Shown in pieces: positions 1-12,115 of a stretch of 64,000 bases of DNA. The number at the start of each line of letters is the position of its first letter. The stretch's first letter is position 1. The position numbers were made by a program, and so were the translations under genes. The notes under the pieces are model-generated. The model made no database searches. It saw nothing but the letters and a program-made list of their open reading frames with translations, and was not told the origin of the DNA. The stretch is taken from contig NC_132878.1 of NCBI RefSeq assembly GCF_030463535.1, positions 33,792,261-33,856,260 of the forward strand, written 5' to 3'. This DNA comes from Salminus brasiliensis. Lineage: Eukaryota > Chordata > Actinopteri > Characiformes > Bryconidae.

Positions 1-1040
1 GGATTCTCTTACCACTGCTACGCCGACGACACTCAACTCATGCTCTCTTTTCCACCGTCTGACACACAGGTTTCTGCTCGTATCTCAGCATGCCTCGCCG
101 ACGTCTCGTCTTGGATGGCGGCTCACCATCTCAAACTCAACCCCTACAAGACGGAGCTGCTGTACATCCCGGGAACTGCTGGACCAAGAAACGATCTTGC
201 CATCACCTTCGAGAACTCACTGGTCACTCCCTCTACTGAAGCCCGAAGCCTTGGTATAGTCATGGATGATCAGTTATCGTTCTCAAGTCATGTTGCAAAC
301 GTAACTCGGTCCTGCAGATTCCTTCTGTACAACATCCGGAGAATTCGACCCTTCCTCTCTAGAGAGGCCACCCAGGTGCTTGTTCAGTCTCTCGTCACTT
401 CCAGACTTGATTACTGCAACTCTCTTCTGGCTGGTCTCCCTCTGCGCACCATCAGACCCCTGCAACTCCTCCAGAATGCAGCGGCACGGGTCGTCTTCAA
501 TGTCCCAAAATTTAGCCATGTCACTCCACTGCTGCGTTCTCTTCATTGGCTTCCTGTAGCTGCTTCCCGCATCAGATTCAAAACCCTGACACTGGCCTAC
601 AAAGCCAAGGACAGACCAGCCCCTTCATACTTGATGGCAATGGTCAAAAGCCGGTCTGCACCAAGAGCCCTTCGAGCTTCAAGTACGGCTCGGCTTGACC
701 CGCCATCCCTCAAAATCCACGGAAGACAAGCGTCCAGGCTTTTTTCTGTCCTGCACCAAAGTGGTGGAACGAGCTGCCCCTGGGTGTCCGAACGGCCGAG
801 TCGCTCGCTGTCTTCAAACGCAGACTGAAGACCCACCTCTTCAGAGAGTACTTAGATGAATAGTTCTATGGTCGCCTTATTGTATTGTGTTTAGTAATGT
901 CTAAAGCTTGGAGGTATCTTTTGAATTATTAGTCTATTCTAACTAGCTAAGGCTTTTCTTGGGTAAATAGCGAAGCACTTTTGTAAGTCGCTCTGGATAA
1001 GAGCGTCTGCTAAATGCCGTAAATGTAAATGTAAATGTAA
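1..1040 (+). mobile_element. L2-type LINE, 3' half of reverse transcriptase ORF and tail (broken)
   Basis: The reading frame is open from base 1 and shows the reverse transcriptase catalytic motif YADD at once (bases 19-30), followed by thumb and C-terminal motifs typical of fish L2/CR1-like non-LTR elements, such as SRLDYCNSLLAGLP near base 400 and RSLHWLPV near base 540. Around base 753 a one-base deletion shifts the frame; the correct C-terminus (WNELPLGVRTAESLAVFKRR) continues in another frame to the stop at 861-863. The 3' end carries the conserved GCTCTGGATAAGAGCGTCTG tail followed by short TGTAAA repeats (about 1019-1040). The 5' part lies outside the window. The frameshift and truncation make this copy inactive. 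Confidence 0.9.
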
Positions 1041-2243
1041 TCTTGTTACTAGTCATCCCTTACCACTTTTACCTTCAACTTTCTATGTGTAATGTGTCTA
1101 AAATTGGAGAACGCCAGTGTGGTTATATGGGCTTTCAGTGAGATAATATATTTGATCATGGTTAAAAGATACTGCAAATGGTTTGCAATGGTTTTTATTG
1201 AAACAAAGCATAAATTCATATATTGGTTAGATGTTTAGCTATTAGGATGAATAAAATGACCCAATAGAATAGTAATCCAGAGCATCAAAACTGAAAAGGT
1301 TCATATTGTTCATATTGAGACTTCTGTCATTAGTAAATGAGTTATTCATTTGGCGAATCTGTGCACAGTGTGAGACTTTATTGAGATCTGTACTACAAGA
1401 ACATGCAAGATTACTGAGGTCTTAATCTCAGTAGATACTTGTCAGCACTGGGAGACCTATGATAAAGTTTCCTTTGTCTTTCCATCTGATCTCTTGGTCA
1501 TCCAAGTGAAACTACAGATATTTTAGATTTTCCTCTCCTCTGGGTCGATCAGATTGAAATCTGTGGAGTTTGAAGGTCAAACAAGGCAACATCTTAAACC
1601 TTTCTCACCTTCACCGTGTTCCTAAAACCATTCATGAACAATGTGTGATATATATACATGCATGTGTCTGTATAGTATGTTTGTCCAGGCATTATTCCAG
1701 AAATTCTTTGATGTCATGGATGACCTTTTAAATTTCAGTTGTACCTGAAGAACTGCCTGCACATCTCTTGAGACCATTCTGGCTTGCAAAGGAAAGAAGC
1801 TTCCGCATCTGGCTAAACCTGTAGCCCAGCCGCCTCCACGCAGAGCCGCCTGGCAGCATCTGCGTCCACCCGCTACACCTCCACCTGTCATCATGATTAC
1901 AGATCTATTTTCAAGCTTCTCCGCATATACACACATATATATATAAAATAAAAGTCAGGAAGCTGAAGGTGGAAGGAACTCCCACACTGAGATCTGCTCA
2001 CCTCTACAGGCCTGAGGCCTGAACCAAATCCAAACAGGGAGGAAACTTAGTTGAGATTGTTATTACTGCATATGAAAAGTTTGTGGAGCTTTCTTTCTTT
2101 CTTTTCATTTTTTCGGAGTAATGTTTGATCCTCGCTGTTACTTTTACTACTGTAACAACACAGCGTTTTTAGTTCATACTAAGTCATTCTGTGCCCTAAA
2201 CCACATTAACTTATTAAACCCCTTCTTGTATTTGTTAGCAACT

Positions 2244-2244
<1 letters not shown>

Positions 2245-2273
<29 letters not shown>
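2245..2273. repeat. (TTA)n microsatellite
   Basis: About nine TTA units in a row. Confidence 0.9.
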
Positions 2274-2274
<1 letters not shown>

Positions 2275-3929
2275 CACATACTAATACATATACATATATT
2301 ACTTCCTATTTATAACACTGTCACTAATATTGTCATAAATATATGTACAAATGATGTTGATTTTTTATTTCGTTCAATTTTGTTAAAGGAACATTACTCA
2401 TCACTGACCCTAGATGCAAGCGATTAGCCAAAGCACTTTTGAAGTTTATTTCTTTAGTTTACACCAGGGGATGCTAGGCTAACACTGTCACCAATCTCAT
2501 CTCAAAAATATATTCCCAAAAGATCTCTAAAAACACATCCATTTCTTCATTTGTTTTAAATAAATAATCAAGGTGATTTAGAACATGGTATGGCTTACTT
2601 TAGTGATATATAAAGCTATATTGAATAACTGTTCCAATTTTAGCTAAAATGTTTAAGTAAATAGCATTCATTACTAATTCATTTAATAAAATAATTTATT
2701 TAAAAAACAAATGATGTACTTATCTATCTGACAGATTGTTAATACATATGAAGCTTGTATTTACTGAGGGGAGATAGGTGACAGTCCATGTCTAGAGTTT
2801 GGTAGCAACATTAGCCTAGCTTCTTTGGTTCAAAACTAATGAAGCAGAAGTCAGATATAAAATGTCCGTGGTCTAACACACCTCTTTCTGCTCAAGAATG
2901 GCTTGTAAATTAGCTGACTAGTTGACTTGAGTGTGTTAGAGCTGTTGTTACATGGCAGCATGCAACACAATTACGTAAGGAAAGGTGTTTTCAGCATTGC
3001 CTTTTTTAGTGTTGCCATGGCACTGAGAAGATGAGACACACATCTGGAGAAAGTAATTACATGGAAGAGTCTAGAAGGAACCATACTGAGTAGAAAATTA
3101 ACCCCAGGGTTTCTGTGTGACTTCAATGAGTATATACTGAATTTTTAAAATGTTTTCTTTTAAGTCTGACATCAGATTAAATATCTGGGATCCTTCAATT
3201 TAAACCTGGAAATAAACAACAGAGGGTTTAGAAAATAAAGTCGAATAAAGAAGGAATATTGAACTGATTCAAATTAAAGTGAATTTGGGACTATGTTAAG
3301 GCATTTGCAAAAAATATGTTTTTTATTAAAGCTTGTGTTCTGTGGTCTGATCTGCCAATCACAGAGAATTAAATTAATTCTGAATTTAAAAAAAAAATCT
3401 ACTTTGACCTGCTATACCGATAATATAATAATTCAAAATAAAAAAATCTTAAATTACACATGAAAAAAAAATCTAAGCTTGTTTTTTTTTTTTTTACTTT
3501 TATACATTGTGTGACACTAAGCGACAAAAACAAAGAGACAGTTCTTCATTCAAAATTCTATAAAAATATATTGAATAGAGGTATAACATGTAGAGAAATA
3601 TACAAAGGGATTTTTGGTTTGTAGTGTAAAAAATGGTACTGCAATGGTACAAAAAAAACTGCAACCCCCCCAAAAAATTTTATTAGCTAATTTAGTCTAC
3701 ATTGTCTTGGCCAAACTTTATGGAATACATAATATATTCCATAATATTGTTTAAGAAATCAACTACCTGTCAGCTGGCTAGCTAACTGGTTGCCACTAGT
3801 GGTTATATATTTTTTGTTTGTTTGCCCCCCTTAAACGTGTGTTCATGTTATTCATATCTATATTTGTAATTATTAATCCCAAATAATATATTTATGCCCA
3901 TTAACATTGCTAAAACTTGTGCCATAACC

Positions 3930-4020
3930 CCTTGATGTAGCAAGGCTTATTACACACTATGCAGTATTACTTAGTGGGACTTCTACAGGGACTTCTGTAC
4001 AAACTGGTGGGGCTATTCTT
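3930..4020 (-). repeat. Dispersed repeat, inverted relative to 43635-43725
   Basis: The segment around the phrase GGGACTTCTACAGGGACTTC and the following ACAAACTGGTGGGGC is matched in reverse complement near 43640-43725. It is a moderately diverged dispersed repeat of unknown class. Confidence 0.55.
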
Positions 4021-5189
4021 TAGTAATAGAAGTATGTAAAAACACTTTAGGCCTGCTGGCGGTCCATAAGGGGTTAATTAAGGGGTAATATAGATTGTGT
4101 ATCAAAATTTCAGTTTTATTGAAAGATTTAAATTATTCTTCTGTTAATGCACATGACCTTTTCCTGTACCTCATTCCCCTTTCACAGATCCTGTTTGTGT
4201 AATTTTGTGCTTTATTTACACTCATTAATTACCATCAATCTACTTTATCAGTTTGCTGACCGGACAGTCATGGATCCTTGGATCCCTGGATTTCTGTTCA
4301 TTCCTACTTTACAAGCCGTTCTCACACCCAGCTACATTCAATTAATCCACAACATCTGTCCCTGCTGTGTATTAGACTGATATAGAGCCTGACAGCATCA
4401 GTACAATATGTGTGCACAGATTCCTGCAGCATTCTGTGAGTTCAGAAACATCAGTTATGGTTTTAGTGAACTGTGTTAAGATGCAGGGCTAGGGCACTTC
4501 GTATAACTGCTACATGCAAAATATCAGTTTTGCATGAAGCTTAAAAAACAAGGATGTCGTGATGCTTCAGTCATTAATCTAGAACAAAAAAAGTGCACCA
4601 GATTTATCTCATTGATAACACACTATTTGAATCAAGCAAAAGCAACAAAAAACATTTTGGCTTAAGAATTTATTTAAAATAATATAAAGTATTTCTATTG
4701 GTCTGTTCATCCACAATTATTTATTCAGTGTACAGAGCAGCTACAGGGTTCAAACCATGGAGAAAATTGAAAAGGGCCAAAAATGGATACATGGTTTTTA
4801 TTAGACAGCAGTGATATGTAGTGTATTGTACAGTTTATTGTACTTGTCCAATAAATAAAACATGGAGAAATTAAGAAGTATCTTGCTTGGCTGAGACAGT
4901 TAAACTTTATTCTTCAATTAAAAGTAAATGTATGTAAATTAAATATTACTGGTTAATTTTGGTGTCTGCTATCAGCTTCCTTATTAGAATTGTGACAGAT
5001 CATTTGACAAGCAGTTGTTGGAAACCCATGCAATTATCAATATATATATAAATGTCTAATAATCATAACAACAAAAAAGAAATTGAAAACAAGTTGAACA
5101 ATAGGCAAATTCGAGCTGATTAAACTATGAGAAGTCATCATATAGCAATACATGTATCCACCTTCTGGTCTAAAACGCAATGCAGAGAA

Positions 5190-5213
5190 ATATATATATA
5201 TATATATATATAT
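5190..5213. repeat. (TA)n microsatellite
   Basis: Uninterrupted TA dinucleotides. Confidence 0.9.
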
Positions 5214-5589
5214 TGATGCAGCTTGTTCTCCATACTTCAAACCACAGTTTGAAACCACTGCCTGTCCTGGTTATCAGATCGGTTACCAGTTTTTCTTTTG
5301 GCTCTTCAAGGTCCAGTTGCTGTGTGTTTTTGTATTGTTTATTTTTGATTCATTTCTATTTGTCACTTTTTGAAATAATTATAATAATAATTTTCTCCTG
5401 TAAAGATGTCATTGTAGAGAGACAGGGTTTCTGCATTACAGTGACTATACGTCAATGCCTTCATGATTGAAGCCATCTTTATGATCTACAGGAAATAAAA
5501 TAGTTCATAAGCGTTTATAAACTCCAGCCTAAACACCAGCATATCCTCACCAACCAAATCAGAACACTTTAGAATTGTCACAAATATTC

Positions 5590-5965
5590 CATTTACATTT
5601 AAGGCATTTAGCAGACACTCTTATCCAGAACGACTTACAAAAGTGCATTACTCTTTACTCAGAAAATATTTAGCTTCTTTGTATTGACTAGAATCCAAAC
5701 GATATCGCACATTGCTGCCACACAATACAACAGTCAGTATAGACACACAGTACTCAACATGCTTCAACAACACTTCACCTGAATGTCAAACAAATTAAGT
5801 AAAATAACTTACAATCAAGTACAAGTCAAGAGTTCAATCATAAAACTTAATAAGTGCAAGATAAGTGTTGATTTAAGTACTATTAAAAGAAATGAGTCTT
5901 CAGTTTAAAGACAGCAAGCGATTATGCTGTTTAGACACCCAGGGAAGTTCATTTTACCGCTTAAT
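5590..5965 (-). mobile_element. L2-type LINE 3' fragment
   Basis: On the minus strand this reads like the 3' end of the element at 1-1040: remains of the C-terminal coding part (rough equivalent of the VRTAESL-type segment at about 5890-5960), the same ACTTTTGTAAGTCG phrase, and the TCTGGATAAGAGTGTCTGCT tail at 5596-5635. It is 5'-truncated, as is usual for LINE insertions. Confidence 0.8.
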
Positions 5966-7042
5966 GCTGTATGTACAACCTAATTTAATGAATATTAAGT
6001 TAGTATATAAAGGGAAAATGACTGGAGGAGCACCTGGTTCTGGAGCAGTATGGGAAAAAAGAGTAAACACAGGAAGAGCAGGACAGGAATAATGGACAGA
6101 TTTCATTAATCCAGTGACGCCAGTCCAGTTATTTTAGCATTTTCCTGGAGAAACCCTGCAGAGTTCAGTGTGTTCCCTACTCAAACACAGCTCAGTTCAT
6201 TAAAAGCTGGATAATTAGCTGGTTTGTTGGATAAGATGTGTTTAAGGTAGCTGGGACAGGATCGTGTTAGGTTAGGTTGTTAGGTTATACATACAGTCCT
6301 GAGATAAAGAAAGAACACCCTCCTTTAATTTCTTTAGTTTAAATATGTACATTATATGTAGTCAATATGTAAAAAAAAAAGTCAGAATCAAGGTTGGGAA
6401 AAAATAAGCACACCCTTGCTACTTTCACAGTCATTATGTGAATAGTCAGATTACTAATTGTACATTTTATTAGTATAACATTGCACACAACATTATTAGT
6501 ATAACATTGCACACAACTGCACAACATGCAGAATCTTAGGTAATCATCCTAGAGTACTTAAATTTGGATTATGGTATACACTCCTTCTTCCAAACCTGGT
6601 TTCATTTTTTTTTTTATAAAAAATGTATAACAAAATGTATAAATCATATTGAAATCTGTGATGTGCCAGTTTCTTTGTCTCTGCCCTGCAACAACTATTG
6701 ATTGTCTGCAAAAAATGTTCTGTAATGGTTATGATAACATGTTTTATTGATCAACTCTGGAGTTCCTGTTCCTTCCTGTTACTGTTTGGGACTTTTTAAT
6801 CCACATAAGCTTTCAGTTAAGTTTTCTCTGCTGTTGCACTACTCTGATTACAGGTTTTTGAGAATTATTGATGTAGTCTTTCTAAACTACTTTCCTTTGG
6901 TTCCTCTCAAGTTTTTGCCACTGTCACTTTTTATGTTGTTTAGGGGAAGCTTGAATTGAACTGAATTAAATTTAGTCTACTATATGAAACTACTGCATGT
7001 ATGCCTTTTCCACTAGCATTATCAATTACATTATTACTCACA
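5966..7042. other. Intergenic DNA, no gene seen
   Basis: AT-rich sequence with poly-A/T runs and short direct repeats (for example ATTAGTATAACATTGCACACAA twice at about 6466-6516). No supported exon or RNA gene. Confidence 0.5.
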
Positions 7043-7044
7043 TA

Positions 7045-8646
7045 CAGTGGGGAAAAAATTAGTATTTAGTCAGTCACCAATTGTGCAAGTTCTCCCACTT
7101 AAAAATATGAGAGAGGCCTGTAATTGACATCATAGGTAGACCTCAACTATGAGAGACAAAATGAGAAAAAAAATTCTGAAAATCACATTGTCTGATTTTT
7201 AAAGAATTTATTTGCAAATAATGGTGGAAAATAAGTATTTGGTCACCTACAAACAAGCAAGATTTCTGGCTGTCACAGACCTGTAACTTCTTTAAGAGGC
7301 TTCTCTGTCCTCCACTCATTACCTGTATTAATGGCACCTGTTTGAACTCGTTAACAGTGTAAAAGACACCTGCCCACAAACTCAAACAGTCACACTCCAA
7401 ACTCCACTATGGTGAAGACCAAAGAGCTGTCGAAGGACACCAGAAACAAAATTGTAGACCTGCACCAGGCTGGGAAGACTGAATCTGCAATAGGCAAGCA
7501 GCTTGGTGTGAAGAAATCTACTGTGGGAGCAATAATCAGAAAATGGGAGACCTACAAGACCGCTGCTCATCTCCTTCGATCAGGGGCTCCACGCAAGATC
7601 TCAGCCCGTGGGGTCAAAATGATCACAAGAACGTTCAGCAAAAATCCCAGAACCACACGGGGGGACCTAGTGAATGACCTGCAGAAAGCTGGGACCAACG
7701 TTACAAAGGCTACCGTCAGTAACACACTACGCCGCCAGGGACTCAGATCTTGCAGTGCCAGACGTGTTCCCCTGCTTAAGCCAGTACATATCCGGGCGCG
7801 TCTGAAGTTTGCTAAAGAGCATTTGGATGTTTCGGAAGAGTATTGGGAGAATGTCTTATGGTCAGATGAAACCAAAGTAGAACTGTTTGGTACAAACACA
7901 ACTCGCTGTGTTTGGAGGAGAGTGAATGCTGAGTTGCATCCAAAGAACACCATACCAACTGTGAAGCATGGGGGTGGCAACATCATGCTTTGGGGCTGTT
8001 TCTCTGCAAAGGGACTAGGACGACTGGTCCGTGTACATGAAAGAATGAATGGGGCCATGTATTGTGAGATTTTGAGTGCAAACCTCCTTCCATCAGCAAG
8101 GGCATTGAAGATGAAACGTGGCTGGGTTTTTCAGCATGACAATGATCCCAAGCACACTGCCAGGGCAACAAAGGAGTGGCTTCGTAAGAAGCATTTCAAG
8201 GTCCTGGAGTGGCCTAGCCAGTCTTCAGATCTCAACCCCATAGAAACCCTTTGGAGGGAGTTGAAAGTCCGTGTTGCCCGCCGACAGCCCCAAAACATCA
8301 CTGCTCTAGAGGAGATCTGCATGGATGAATGGGCCAACATACCAGCAACGGTTTGTGCCAACCTTGTGAAGACTTACAAAAAACGTTTGACCTCTGTCAT
8401 TGCCAACAAAGGATATATAACAAAGTATTGAGATGAACTTTTGTTATTGACCAAATACTTATTTTCCACCATTATTTGCAAATAAATTCTCTAAAAATCA
8501 GACAATGTGATTTTCAGAATTTTTTTTCTCATTTTTTTTCTCATAGTTGAGGTCTACCTATGATGTCAATTACAGGCCTCTCTCATCTTTTTAAGTGAGA
8601 GAACTTGCACAAGTGGTGACTGACTAAGTACTTTTTTTCCCCACTG
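7045..8646 (+). mobile_element. Complete Tc1/mariner transposon, 1602 bp
   Basis: The element starts CAGTGGGG and ends CCCCACTG, is flanked on both sides by the TA dinucleotide expected for Tc1/mariner insertion (7043-7044 and 8647-8648), and has long terminal inverted repeats of about 200 bp (7045-7245 and 8448-8646) that differ at only about ten positions by eye. It carries a single uninterrupted transposase gene. The combination of near-identical arms, matching target site and open frame marks a young insertion. Confidence 0.95.
7409..8431 (+). CDS. Tc1/mariner transposase (DD34E), apparently intact
   Basis: This 340-residue protein has the length and layout of fish Tc1 transposases, which cut the element out at its inverted repeats and insert it at TA sites. 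The N-terminal half (residues about 1-110) contains two helix-turn-helix DNA-binding segments joined by a linker where the usual GRPR-type hook reads GAPRK (59-63). The catalytic domain shows the three acidic residues at D153 (LWSDETK), D244 ([10 protein letters not shown]) and E279 (DLNPIETLW), with the 34-residue spacing between the last two that defines the family. A glycine-rich box ([11 protein letters not shown]) lies at 187-197. The start codon is the first ATG of the frame, just inside the left inverted repeat, and there are no stops or frameshifts. The hook substitution could weaken DNA binding; otherwise nothing visible prevents activity. Confidence 0.93.
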   Translation: MVKTKELSKDTRNKIVDLHQAGKTESAIGKQLGVKKSTVGAIIRKWETYKTAAHLLRSGAPRKISARGVKMITRTFSKNPRTTRGDLVNDLQKAGTNVTKATVSNTLRRQGLRSCSARRVPLLKPVHIRARLKFAKEHLDVSEEYWENVLWSDETKVELFGTNTTRCVWRRVNAELHPKNTIPTVKHGGGNIMLWGCFSAKGLGRLVRVHERMNGAMYCEILSANLLPSARALKMKRGWVFQHDNDPKHTARATKEWLRKKHFKVLEWPSQSSDLNPIETLWRELKVRVARRQPQNITALEEICMDEWANIPATVCANLVKTYKKRLTSVIANKGYITKY

Positions 8647-8862
8647 TAATTCCCTAATCTGCAGAACTTTAGTTAATGCATGTGACATTATTTGATTACA
8701 TGTTGATTAAACTTTTCCTTCTTTTTCAGTTTCTGTGGAGGACTTTCCACCACAGTGTAGTGTCAGCTTTGTGCTAATTCTCCAATTTTGCTGTGATTCC
8801 TCTTCCCTTTAATCTTACACCTCTTGGCTGCAACATCGCTGATTGAGTTTCCTATTTATTTG

Positions 8863-9225
8863 TCAGGTTACTGGCTGCCAGTAGCTGTCCTGTTCAGTTG
8901 CTCTAGACTGCTTTCCTACTGTTCTGATGACTGTCTGGTGTTTGGCTAGAGTGTTGGCTAACGTGGCATGGTGTATGTAGACTACATGATTTTCTAATAG
9001 TTTTCCTGCTGGTTTGGCCATATGACCGCCGGACAATGGAGTCCTGCTACGCCCCAGGACAGCTGCATAGGTGATAATAGGAATGATACCTGGTTGCTCC
9101 ACTGTATACACAATACCAGACACTTCATATTTTGCATCATCTCCAATTACATTCACCACCCTTTGAGGTGTGAGCATTCTCTTCGACCCTAAACAAAGGA
9201 ATTTACTTTGGCTTTGTCCACCCAC
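8863..9225 (-). other. Unrecognised open frame of 120 codons
   Basis: A minus-strand frame of varied, non-repetitive amino-acid composition, unlike the low-complexity shadow frames around it. It contains no motif I recognise. It has no obvious splice-site context and lies between a transposon and a LINE relic, so a fragment of a mobile-element protein is a reasonable guess. I assign no function. Confidence 0.25.
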
Positions 9226-9569
9226 TGCTTCAAACTGATCTTTTGTTTACATCTGAACAATCTTAGACTGGTAACCATCTGATATTCCATCTGAGCCATT
9301 CTTTTATGACATGCAGGGCCTGGACAGGGGATGGCATGGCTATTGTTTACTAGACAACTATGTATGTTGGTCTATATGCTTTCCATGAAGAAACATCATT
9401 TGAGATTATGGCATTGATTTGTTTATTTTTTTGTGTGTGGGGATTTATCACCCATACAAATCCAGTCTTTATTTCTGAGGTGAGCTAGGTGAACAGTTGA
9501 CATTAGCCAGCTCTCTATGTCTACCAAAGATAGTCCTTGATATATATTTATGTGTGTTTTTAACAGCTT

Positions 9570-10780
9570 TATTTTAATCCAACATGTTTGTCCACTGACA
9601 CACCCTGGACTTGTTCCCAGATCCTCAGCTGGTGTCTCTGATCACATACTTATTGAAGTTACTGCTAATGTTCCTATGCCTCTGCCCAACTCATCTATCT
9701 CTTTTCACAATATTTGGTCCTATTGATTCTCACACTTTCTTTGCTCAGCCCTTGCATCTGTCTCCCAGCAATCCTGCCCTGGTACTCTCTCTGTCAATAA
9801 CACCATAATTTGACATACTCTGTCTGCCCCTCTAATGACCAGAATGCTTACCTCCACTCATTCCTCCCCTGGTTTGCTCCTGAGCTGTGAGTTTTCAAAA
9901 CTGCTGGTCAGCCACTTGTATGAGAAAACCGCTCTCTGTATGTGTTGACCTACATGACTGCTTTAAACACTGCTCAGTTTCCTTCTCTCACCTGTAGTAA
10001 CAGAGACAACCCCCAAAATTAATAGTTTTCTACTATTAATTCATTTGTAATGAATTAAACATCATGCCAAACATCATCTCATCTGTGAGCTTATTGCTCA
10101 TTCTAATCCTTCTAATAGAGATGGATGTCTTTCTTAGATCTGTCAATTCATTAACAGGTCTTTGGTGCCTGGTTCTTTTCCAACTGGCCTTAAAACTGCT
10201 GCAGTCATTCCTGCTCTTAAAAAACCTTGACCAAACCACACTTGAGAGCAACATCATGGCTCACCAAGTTATGAAATACTTTTTTTTAAAGCTTAGCTCA
10301 ATTTCCTCTTCCCCTTTACGTCTTCCCCGTGTGTTCTCCCCTTATGTTTTCCTTCCATCTTGGTGTACAAAAGGTAAACTTTAATTTAAACACAATATTT
10401 TAATCCGCCTTGTTTTCTAGATGCAACAAAACACCCATAAATATTCCACGATGGAATTTGTCTCCCCTTGAGCAAAATTGTTTTCACCTGAAAAAAACAA
10501 ACAAAAAAACAACAACAAAAAAACACCCTCCACCACACCTAGAATCTGATAAAACCCAACTGCTATTGTCACCAGTCAGAACCAGTTTGAATTCCTAGCC
10601 CTTGGTCAAATTTAAGCTCAAGTAACTCAGCAGTCACTGGAATTTTCAAAAAGTTATTTGATTCGACCATCAGATCAATAACAGGGGATTAGTTTGAGCC
10701 CCAATTCTTCCCTCAGTATTTAAGAAGACACCATGCCAAGAACATTCCAAAAACGTTATTCTGTTTGGAATCTAATTTAC
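9570..10780 (+). mobile_element. Decayed LINE (L2/Rex-like) ORF2 fragment
   Basis: Several frames joined by frameshifts and stops read as consecutive parts of a fish LINE ORF2: a DHILIEV-like endonuclease segment near 9640, PWFAPEL then LYVLTYMTALNTAQ (about 9866-9985) from the linker, a region near 10160-10230 resembling the start of the RT domain, and further on SDKTQLLL (about 10540) and FDSTIRS...FEP (about 10660-10700), which match the region after the catalytic site. The catalytic core itself appears deleted or unreadable. It is an old, inactive copy. Confidence 0.7.
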
Positions 10781-12115
10781 ATCAAGTCCAGGTAGGTGGT
10801 TATTCCTTAACCAAGACCAGACCAAGAGAGACTGATCTTTCCCTCTGTGGACCTGAAACAAGGAAGCCATTTCAGTTGTACCTCCTGCATTCCTGATGTA
10901 GTTTTGTTGGGAACTATACATCCCAGGCAGTGAAGACACACGTCCTACATCACTGAGTCCACAACTTGCATCACAACAGCCACAAACCTGGTCATTGTCA
11001 TTAGTTGCAGTCCATCTGAGCAAGGATAGGAAAGATGAAGCGCCAAATCATAGACAGTCACCTGACCAAGTGCACAAGACCAACACTTCATTATGTCAAC
11101 TGACCCATTAGCAGTGAAGGAATAGGCCTTGTTCACAGAATCAGTGGGGGCAGAAGCAGCAGTAGCCTTCAAGAATAATGTGAAATAAATCTGCAGATTT
11201 TTGTAGGTCTATATCACAACAGCTGCTATGTACACATTGCAATGTTCCTTAAAATTGAAGCTTGTCCTCCTGAACTGGTGGCATGAACCGAGACCTGGAG
11301 CCTGTAAGCTTAGCATCTACCAAGCACCTAGAACACCACAGGTGGATAATCTAGGTCTTGTTCTCAAGCCCAGTGTGAAGACTGGGCTCTACAAGCAGGA
11401 TTGTCAGAGAAGTGGCCACACAGCTATCCACAAATATCCTTGTAGAGTACAGGCATTCCTCTGCAGTCATGGTAGCAGCATAAAGGTATCCAAGCAGGCA
11501 TAAGAAAATTGTTGTGGGGCATAGACAAGCCAGAAGGTGCAGACCAGGTCATCTTCAGTCATGTGCTAGAAGATGAATAAAGATTAAGAAGAGTCAGAGT
11601 CACCAGAGAGCCGCTTTTTGCATACATGTATAAACTCACTATTAACACACTTAACTGCACATTTGTAGCTCAGATTTCAAAATGAGAAACTGAGCAGCAG
11701 AATCTTCTCCAGTTACTGCACAGCCTCCAAAAGTGAGAGATGATGGGTTTATTAATTTCCCAGTTCCAAAAACCCTTCTTAACTTTCACATACACCATGG
11801 TAACACATTCAACCACTATACTAGAGGCACAAACAGGCTGGCACAGCTCAAAATGCACTTGGGGCTGTTTGGGCTTCTCTGGAGCTTAGGGGAAAATGCC
11901 ACATCAGCTTCTTCACTGGACCCTGCAGAAGCTGTTTGAACTGACCAGCCAGTGGATTTTGAGCAGAAGAGGAGAAGCCTCTTGGGACAGGACCTTGCAC
12001 CATAGCCATAAGCCATAAACTAGATTACCAAACTGTGCATTACACAAACCAAATACAAGCACCAACAGAACTCCAACCTGCCCAACTGTAACAAACACTA
12101 CGACTCAGACCATGG
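10780..12115 (-). pseudogene. Zona pellucida sperm-binding protein 3 (ZP3-type) pseudogene
   Basis: ZP3 is a secreted egg-coat glycoprotein that polymerises through its ZP domain. On the minus strand, from about 12098 down, there is a signal-peptide-like start (VGVLLVLVFGLCNAQ), then in shifting frames ASAGSSEEADVAFSP, CHFELCQPVCASSIVVEC and VYVKVKK from the start of the ZP domain, GTGKLINPSSLTFGGC (about 11780-11735), MTEDDLVCTFWLVYAPQ (about 11558-11510), RIFVDSCVAT (about 11440-11410), and the C-terminal part LKATAASAPTDSVNK (about 11170-11130) and NDQVCGCCDASCGL (about 11000-10960). The order follows ZP3. A short intron with a TCTAG acceptor seems to be kept before MTEDD, so it is a duplicated and not a retrocopied gene. 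Frameshifts, stops and missing segments show it is dead. Confidence 0.82.

Larger units (their letters stand above)
1041..5589. other. AT-rich intergenic DNA, no gene seen
   Basis: Only short unsupported reading frames occur here, with no recognisable protein similarity or exon structure. It includes a (TTA)n microsatellite at about 2245-2273, homopolymer runs (3480-3495) and a (TA)n tract at 5190-5213. A GC-richer stretch at 1740-1900 might be an old exon or repeat but I could not identify it. Confidence 0.6.

Noticed and set aside
1622..1936. Minus-strand 104-codon frame
   Set aside because: No splice or start context and no recognisable motif; likely chance in a locally GC-richer stretch.
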